Shown in pieces: positions 57,624-64,000 of a DNA stretch of 64,000 nucleotides. The stretch is taken from NCBI RefSeq assembly GCF_018143015.1, contig NC_054743.1:30901934-30965933 (forward strand), written 5' to 3'. Every line of letters starts with the position of its first letter. Positions within the stretch are counted from its first letter, which is position 1. A program made the position numbers and the translations under genes. The stretch is from Lytechinus variegatus (Eukaryota; Echinodermata; Echinoidea; Temnopleuroida; Toxopneustidae). The notes under the pieces were generated by a model. That model made no database searches. It had not been told where the DNA came from and saw only the letters and a list, made by a program, of their open reading frames with translations.

Positions 57624-58335
57624 CAGGTATTTTGGTAATGTGAAAGCAAACTACGCGTAATCTCCCCGAAAGAAAATACATGCTAAATAGTAGGTACTTG
57701 GCAAAATTACGAGAACTTTCGCGGGGATTTTTCCAAGGTCACAGGTATTTTGGCGATGTGAAAGCAAATTACGGGAACTTTTAGCCCAGCGTGTCATTGG
57801 GTGCAGCGCCGTGGGTGGCTGCTGGGCTAGTGATTTTGAATCTTGCGCCTTGCCTGCTTATCAGACCATACTATGCGCATGCTCGTAACTTCAGGAACTT
57901 ATCCCGAAGGGTACATGTACATGTATGTTTCAGGGCGGTGTGAATGCAGGAATAATTAATGGGTATTTTTCAGCCTAAAAAAGTTCTTGTAATTTAACGG
58001 GGATTCTTGTGATCGAGCCGGTTTGAAACCACCTTATGTAAACATGTACACTGTAGAGTTACGGGCTATCTTGGTAAAATAAACAAGGGTGAGGCTTCAA
58101 ATTCCCATAGGGCACCAGGTTTTATTTGATGAAGTGTCATCTCCTGGGCATTTTGATACAATTTTTATTGAAATCAGTCCAAAAATGAAAAGGTGCAACC
58201 CAAAAATCTGATCTAGGATTTCATGGCTCAAAATAGCCCAAATCGCTGTGTCACATGGCATTTTAGTACAGGTAATAACTAATGTTTGATATCCCTTTTG
58301 GGTTTTTTTGTGCTGACATACCGGTAGATGTTTCT

Positions 58336-60813
58336 GGGCAGGTCCAAGCTATTTGACTTGTGACGTACGGAACATTTAGAGACTTTAAAGTTGTGCAACA
58401 TAGAAAATAAATGCACAACAGAGAATCTTTTACAGGTTTTGGAATGCCAGTTGTGCCCTCTTTATTCAGTAAAAAAATTAGTGATCTACAATTCCATTAA
58501 CGATGTAACATTTTTTACTAATATGCGCTGTGACGTACGGGACCAGAAAAAAGCTGATTTTTTATAAAAAAAAGTTTGTCATTTAAACTCTGTGCATTGG
58601 AATAAGCTGGAAATCTCTCATTATCATGTTTTCATCTTGTATCTAATCAAGTTTCATTAGCCATGAATGAAATGAAAGAACTCATTGCTGTTATTATGTA
58701 CATGTAATAGCTCAAAATATAAACATCCAGGACATGTGACGTACAGCACATTTGTCCATGTGTAAAACGAATGGGGAAAGTGCAATTTCATCAAAATTCA
58801 TAATTAACTTGACATAAACCAAAGTAAGTTAAGTTTTACATGGATTGTCATGATTGATATATATTTCTTTAATAGCATACACTGAAACAAATCATAGTAA
58901 ACACTTTTATACATGTATGACCTTATAGATATTATGAAACATGTCTTGCAAATAATTTCATGTGTTAAATGAACAGGGAAAGTGAAATTTCATCAAAACT
59001 TATAATTAACTACATGTAGATGTTAACTAAATTAAGTAAGTTTTACATGGATTATTATGATTGATATTGTACATGTAGTTTATGATTAAACAAAACACAA
59101 AAAAACTTTATGACCTTATTATTATGATATATTCAATTAATAACACATGTTATTAATATGTTAATATATGCACCCTTGTTATTTATTACAAATCGTAACT
59201 TTATTATCAGCCTTACCAATATTCAACCACTGAAATGATATTATTCATCTCAATTTACTTTATCTCTGCTCCTAATTGAAAAATAACCCTAATTAGAATT
59301 ACATAGAAATCCTACGTATAAAGTATGGTGTGTCCCGTACGTCACACATTTGTCTGGTACGTCACAAAGCTTAATTAGCTGATATAATCAAACATGTACA
59401 GTAATTACTTCGGTTAATTCACTTTAATTTTTGGATGTATACAGTGTAGTAATATAAATTAGAACTCTCCAAAGTGTGAAGAAAATTGTTCATCTTTTCC
59501 TTAATTAGAATCTAAAAAACATATGCTAAATTGTGACGTACGGGATACTGCCTGTTGGACATCAGATAATTAACAAATTAATTAATTTTCAAAATGTTTT
59601 TTTTCTCAAATGTTTGTATTAACTTAGCACTACAAGTCCCCACAGAAGCATTTTCAAATATATTATATTCTGCAGATCAAAAAATGTGATGTCCCGTACG
59701 TCACGCTAATTAATGATTTCTTGTGTTACGATACTGCAACAAATAACAAGTAAATTGATTTTTAAAGTTTCTCTTTTTTTTATTACAGGAAATAATTATA
59801 CATAAATAAAACAAATAATGATCTTACATAAATCTCTTGAAGTGTCCGATGTAAAATCCCGAAGTGATGATGCTATATCCAAGTATTAATCCAAATGATA
59901 AAAATCCCAGTTGACTGGCGAAAATTCACAATGATGGCGATGATGAAACTGAGGTTGAAGTCCGATGAATAATAAGAGTCACTGCAACGAGTTGAAATGT
60001 CCGTGAAGACGATGTTGATGATGATTAACAGTCAATTTCAGCAATCCATGGGTTGAAGCGTGTTCATTGAACAGGTTGATGATGTTGATGATCTCGATGA
60101 GAACTGATAATTTCTCTCTCAAAATAACTGCAAACAGTTCATTGATGCATAAACTGCTCTGATCTGGTGAAGTGATCTCATATGATGTGATGTGATCTCC
60201 TGCTCTCATATGATGTGATGGTGTGATCTAATATGATGTGATGATCATCTTGAAAAATCTGCAGCTTTATACTAATTACAAGTGTTCTAGATCATTCTCA
60301 AATTTCGACTAATCTACAAGCTTCTAGAATTGTCTTCCAAAAGAACTTTCTCCTTTCAGGAGCAGTCAAAATCCAGAACACTCTTGAATGACCTCATTGA
60401 AATCAACAGTGTAAACAAAATACCTAAGCCTATTCATTTCCACTACCAATACAATTCTATTGTTTGGCTTTTCCTTATTCAACAATAAAACTCCTTGGCC
60501 TTTAAAAATAGGCAAGGCCTGCATAATAAAAAGACATCCTGGAATGTTCTTTACAATTCTTGGCTATCCTTAAAGGGAAATAACTAATACATGTAGATGA
60601 ATGTAATTGCTTTTACAATTCTTCTAAAATTACTCTTATATGTAACACTTGGAATCGTGACCTTGGCATTCATTAACTTTACGTTTTCAGAAGAAAAAAT
60701 ATAGGGCAAAAAATCTTCAGAGTATAAGCTTTATAAAAATGACATACAAGATTTAGGGCCTTATGCAAAGATTAAATTTTGGCTTAAGAGGGGACAATAG
60801 CTTGGACCTGCCC
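58336..60813. mobile_element. Possible 2.5-kb element with GGGCAGGTCCAAGCTAT ends
   Basis: GGGCAGGTCCAAGCTAT (58336-58352) and its exact reverse complement (60797-60813) bound a segment with an internal duplication: 58760-58935 and 58965-59135 share GGGAAAGTG, ATTTCATCAAAA, TTTTACATGGATT and TATGATTGATAT. CATATGATGTGATG repeats at 60175-60245. All seven TGACGTAC motifs of this region lie inside. No transposase frame. Seventeen bases of inverted repeat is modest evidence. Confidence 0.4.
58361..59703. promoter_or_regulatory. Cluster of seven TGACGTAC (CRE-like) motifs
   Basis: TGACGTACGG or close forms occur at 58361, 58531, 58737 and 59534 (plus) and at 59335, 59355 and 59694 (minus, CCGTACGTCA or GGTACGTCA). 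TGACGTA is close to the ATF/CREB site TGACGTCA, and ACGTAC is itself palindromic. CG-containing words are otherwise scarce here, so the cluster stands out. Function is not shown. Confidence 0.4.
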
Positions 60814-60991
60814 TTCTCCTCATGAGTGGAAATCTCAGGGGGACATGTCACCACTACCCAAAATACATGTAGTACTTAGTACTTACATGTACTTTTTTAG
60901 TGATAACCTTTTTTTTTTTTGCTTGCCAAATTTTCCAGCCCCTCGTCCCCCTACCTTTGGCGAGAGATTTCCGCCCTTGTTTCTTCTTAAC

Positions 60992-61195
60992 TATAAAAAC
61001 ATGGATCTCATTTACATGTAGCAGATCGGAATGTCTGCTTCATTTTGCAGAGCTCTAGAACACAATGTCAATTGACATTGTCTGGTGACATTTCAAACTT
61101 GCCATGAATCCACTGATTCAAAGCAAGCCCGAAAATATTAATTGATAGGAAGTATATTATCTTTCAGTTTTCCTTTTCAAAAATTAATTATTAAA
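60992..61195 (+). repeat. ~200-bp direct repeat, copy 2
   Basis: Same sequence as 55296-55500 with scattered differences, from AAAACATGGATCTCATTTA to AATATTAATTGATAGGAAGT. The flanks are unrelated on both sides. Confidence 0.65.
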
Positions 61196-61327
61196 AATGT
61201 TGACAGTCTGCATGATGATGCACATGTTTGTATAAAATGAGAAAAAGGGTTAATTTTGGTAGTAATTGTAGGAGGCACATACATGTATGTGCAAAGGCCA
61301 CTGCACACCTTACAATTGGTCTGAGAC

Positions 61328-61518
61328 CTGGTGGTTGTTTCAAAAGCTGTTTGCTATTAAGAGCGACTTTAAGAACAACTGGTGATCCTCTCTTGTGGTA
61401 TATGGTTTACATGTACACCAAATTGTTCATTGGCGATGGTTGAGCGCACAAGAAAGGTTCACCAGTCGTTCTTAAAGTCACTCTTAACATGCATAAGGCT
61501 TTATGAAACGGCCTCCAG
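61328..61518. mobile_element. MITE with CTGGTGGTTGTTTCA ends
   Basis: CTGGTGGTTGTTTCAAAAGC and the reverse end TTTATGAAACGGCCTCCAG are inverted, and AGAGCGACTTTAAGAACAAC is matched by GTCGTTCTTAAAGTCACTCT. The arms cover most of the 191 bases, so it is nearly a full hairpin. It follows AAAGGCCACTGCACACCTTA (61295), an end of the 30121-type MITE family. Non-coding. Confidence 0.65.
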
Positions 61519-61699
61519 ATTTTGGAACAGAACAGAATAATTTAAAGCTGATATTGAGACAAGGAATATACTGTCTAATGTTCTAATTAATTGTATGAAT
61601 ACGTACATGTACAGTATGTTCAAATCCGTGACTAGAATAGATTAAAGGTACATGTAAATTTAATCTACAGTGTAGTCCTAATGTCGTCATTGCAATCTT

Positions 61700-61922
61700 T
61701 GGTGATTTGGTGGTGATTTTTTTTTTTACCTGATTGTTAGGAAAGCATGAATGATGTAAGCAAGCAACCAGAGGACCGACGGCTTATTAAAGGTCCTCTC
61801 CGAAGGACCTGGTACTGAGGATTAATGCCTTACCAAAGGGCACAAGCGCACCAAGTGGGAATCGAACCCGGGTCACCGGAATACGAATCCCCCGCTCTGC
61901 CGAATGAGCTATCGCGCCTCCT
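61700..61922 (-). mobile_element. tRNA-derived SINE
   Basis: Read on the minus strand it starts GAGGCGCGATAGCTCATTCG (A-box region, 61897-61918) and continues to ACCCGGGTTCGATTCCC (B box GGTTCGATTCC, about 61857-61872), the internal polymerase III promoter of a tRNA-like head. A body (AGGTCCTTCGGAGAGGACCT, GTCGGTCCTCTGGTTGCTTG) and a 3' end with an A run and CACCACC follow. It has no acceptor stem pairing typical of a working tRNA, so it is a SINE and not a tRNA gene. A 5'-truncated copy lies at 39355-39849. Confidence 0.85.
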
Positions 61923-62964
61923 CTTTCAATTGGCTACCATTTGAAATCCCTGCTTCTTCTGGCCTTTAGCCAATCTACCATTTGAAACTAATTTGGCCTT
62001 TACTCCAAAACAAAGGCTTGCAATCATCCCAAAATTATATTTTCTGTTCGAACCGCAAATAAATAGGTACTTTTCATTCACCTTTTAAGAAATAGAGCAA
62101 AAATTGTGAACAAATCATAAGAAGCATAAATATGTACCCAAGATACATGCACATCTACAGTACATGTAGGTACATAAAGTAGAAATCTCTTGATACATTA
62201 CAGTTAGGTTAACTTTGGTGCCACTATTTCAAACAGACATGTACATGTATGTATTTCAAAGAGACAAATGTATGTTTCTTGGAAAAATACATACAATAGT
62301 GATGTTGAATTATGGAGAGACAATACATGTACAATGTAGCTCCACAAAAAACCAAGACCACCAGATTCAAAAGAAACCCCAACAAGAATGAACTGGGATG
62401 GGGACCATAATAGCTCTTTTGACATTACAAGACACAACTAAAACTTCAATAATGACAATACAAATGTACAAAATTACAATTTTTCTTTCAGTACAAAATT
62501 TATCTTGGTACGCCTTGTCTTTGAAAACCAAATGAATAATTGGTTCCTCCACCCCTACCCCCCCCCCAAAAAAATAATAATGAACATAAAATTTAAAAAA
62601 ATATATTAAGTATTCAACGGCAAATATAGGGTGTTAAGACAATGAAAACAAAACGTTAATGAACGCCAAACACTCAAAGACCAACAATTCACTAAATAGT
62701 ATTACACAGTAGACAAAAAGCTTTTTTGTAATTTTTGTTTTTACTGAAAAATAATCTTGAAAAATCACAAGTAAATATTGCACGATAAAGAGTACAAAAT
62801 CAAAGTTAAACAAAGAATCTTTTTAAATAAAGAAAACTACATGTAATGACAATGGCAGATTGTGTATAGATCCATTGGACAATGCCAAGATGGGACTTAA
62901 AGCATTTCGTTGTCAATGGTTTTTAATAATACAAATATGCAATGAAAGATGTACATGCACTCAC
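61923..62964. other. GOPC intron next to splice donor
   Basis: AT-rich intron with a C run at about 62559. No gene or typed repeat was recognised. Confidence 0.4.
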
Positions 62965-63140
62965 CTGCCAGCTAGCTCCTTATCCAGGTACTTGGCTGCC
63001 AGCCTGGCTCCATACACCTCCCCCTGGAGACCAAGGATATGCTGACGGAGCTCGGCGTTCTCCTTCCTCATGACATCGAGCTCGGCTTCTAATCTGACCT
63101 GCTTGAAGGAGTCTGCCTTGAAGGTCTCCATCTCACCTTC
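62965..63140 (-). CDS. GOPC: GOPC, first exon in view (coiled coil; gene continues off right edge)
   Basis: This encodes 58 residues plus two bases of the next codon. The acceptor is TCTGTTCAG|GAAGGT and the donor [51 protein letters not shown] and LAGR align with [40 protein letters not shown] and LAGR of human GOPC. Heptad-like Leu/Met spacing marks the coiled coil used for dimerisation and for binding golgin-160, syntaxin-6 and TC10 in vertebrates. The upstream part (about 190 residues in human) must be coded beyond position 64000. The next exon is 30.8 kb away. Confidence 0.95.
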
Positions 63141-63161
63141 CTGAACAGACAAGGAAACAAA

Positions 63162-63615
63162 GAGACTGTTCTCACTACATTCCTAAAACTAGTTTACTGG
63201 AAACTAGTTTAACTCGTAGTGAGAATGGTCAAAGCGGTCTTGAAAACAATCTTCCAAACCAGTTTGGAAAACCACCTCGCGATGTAGTTTTCAAGATCGC
63301 TTTGCCTCGTTAAACTGGTTTTAGCGTAAGTGAGGACACAACCATTCTCCGGGAAGCGATCTTCGCACATTTTGAGCGCGCTACTCCACACGACAGATGT
63401 ACATGTAGAACACGTATGCTGCAGTTTCGAATTTCTCACGAAACATGTCACCCCACTGAGAGCGTTTCAATAGCAACAAGAGCGCTTTACGTGAAGTGAT
63501 TTTGAAAACCACTTTCGTGTGATCAAGTGAGAACGCTAGCAAAGTGATCTTCCAAAGTGGTTTCCTGAATCGGTTTCCAGTAAAGTAGTTTTAGGAACGT
63601 AGTGAAAACAGCCTC
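63162..63615. mobile_element. ~440-bp TIR element, copy 3 of 3 (best preserved)
   Basis: GAGACTGTTCTCACTACATT and the reverse end ACGTAGTGAAAACAGCCTC are inverted, and the match continues through CCTAAAACTAGTTTACTGGA and CCAGTAAAGTAGTTTTAGGA. It lies 22 bases from the splice acceptor of the GOPC coiled-coil exon. Non-coding; the 80-codon minus frame inside is chance. Confidence 0.75.
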
Positions 63616-64000
63616 AAAATTATCAAAACCTGTTTACAAAGGCCACTACAGTGAGAACTTGGGAGTCACTTCTAGCAGTAATTACTAACTTGTCTTGGGT
63701 TTAAAAGATCATACATCTGAACCCCTTGCAACAGAGCTAATGACGAAGTCTGAATTATTGAATGCAGACTCTTTTTATTATTCAAGTTTTGTATCCCTTT
63801 AGGGGAATTTTTTTTACTAGAAAACAAATTGGGTGGATGGTCAAAGCATCCTAAAAAAAAATAATTCTATAATTCTACATATAATTCTTTAAAGATTAGT
63901 ACACTGCACAAGCATAATGTAGATAATGGGCAATCAAGTTGAACCAATTGATACATATATTTTTGTTCGATAGAACTGTGATTTGTTTTATAACACATCA
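63616..64000. other. Right edge, GOPC intron
   Basis: AT-rich intron, starting with AAAGGCCACTACAGTGAGAA, a relic of the 30121-type MITE end. No exon was recognised before the window ends. Confidence 0.4.

Larger units (their letters stand above)
55506..58034. mobile_element. AGGTGGTTTCAGACC MITE, long copy with nested insert
   Basis: The ends AGGTGGTTTCAGACCGCCTC and CGGTTTGAAACCACCT match the 264-bp copy at 45957-46220. After CGATCAGAAAATACCTGG a 2.0-kb element is inserted; the host resumes with CCAGGTATTTTGGTAATGTG and runs through CATGCTCGTAACTTCAGGAA to the right end. The segment 57624-57845 is host sequence missing from the short copy, so this longer form is nearer the ancestor. Confidence 0.8.

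Noticed and set aside
61850-61922. Functional tRNA gene on the minus strand
   Set aside because: A and B boxes are present but the 3' part runs into a repeat body shared with the copy at 39.8 kb; it is a SINE head.
1-64000. CRISPR arrays, bacterial operons, integrons or phage genes
   Set aside because: The sequence is clearly animal: introns with GT/AG sites, LINEs and SINEs; the tandem repeats lack the repeat-spacer pattern of CRISPR.
1-64000. Retroviral, LTR or Polinton elements
   Set aside because: Both reverse transcriptase fragments carry non-LTR (LINE) motifs; no paired long terminal repeats, gag, integrase or capsid-type coding was recognised.

Overview
This is a eukaryotic (metazoan) genomic window of about 64 kb, with two split host genes in a background that is mostly introns and transposable elements. 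The proteins are animal proteins. The abundance of TACATGTA-type palindromes and the mix of CR1-like LINEs, a tRNA-derived SINE and many short inverted-repeat elements fit a marine invertebrate deuterostome, most likely an echinoderm such as a sea urchin. That assignment is inference; no ribosomal or mitochondrial marker is present.

Gene 1 (plus strand, 7713/7782-16773) is a hyaluronidase of glycoside hydrolase family 56. It has three coding exons, all joined in phase 0, giving about 461 residues. It carries the DxE catalytic pair in VIDWEAW and an EGF-like cysteine cluster at the C-terminus. Intron 1 is 7.2 kb and holds a broken CR1 LINE and a 2.6-kb inverted-repeat element packed with tandem repeats and DR1-type nuclear-receptor motifs.

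Gene 2 (minus strand, 63140-26660, 5' end beyond the right edge) is GOPC (PIST/CAL), the Golgi-associated PDZ and coiled-coil protein. Six exons covering the coiled coil, the PDZ domain and a long acidic and Ser/Thr/Pro-rich tail splice cleanly in phase into 445 residues. The first intron in view is 30.8 kb. The two genes converge tail to tail across about 9.8 kb; I see no functional link between their products.

Layout: 1-7.5 kb, satellites, a pyrimidine tract and a minus-strand LINE that landed in a minisatellite and was itself split by a 2.3-kb element with a GATA array; 7.5-16.9 kb, hyaluronidase; 17-26.6 kb, intergenic, with TTAA-flanked piggyBac-like MITEs; 26.6-63.1 kb, GOPC, with a huge intron holding paired 390-bp MITEs, a three-level MITE/SINE/MITE nest, a Tc1 element split by a pogo/Tigger-like element, a MITE split by a Harbinger-like element, a cluster of TGACGTAC motifs and a tRNA-derived SINE.

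I did not find a new multigene system. The most interesting signals are the transposon-borne arrays of regulatory-looking motifs (DR1 and TGACGTAC), the nested insertions that give a relative age order, and simple-sequence arrays enclosed by inverted repeats. I recognised no retrovirus, LTR element or Polinton.
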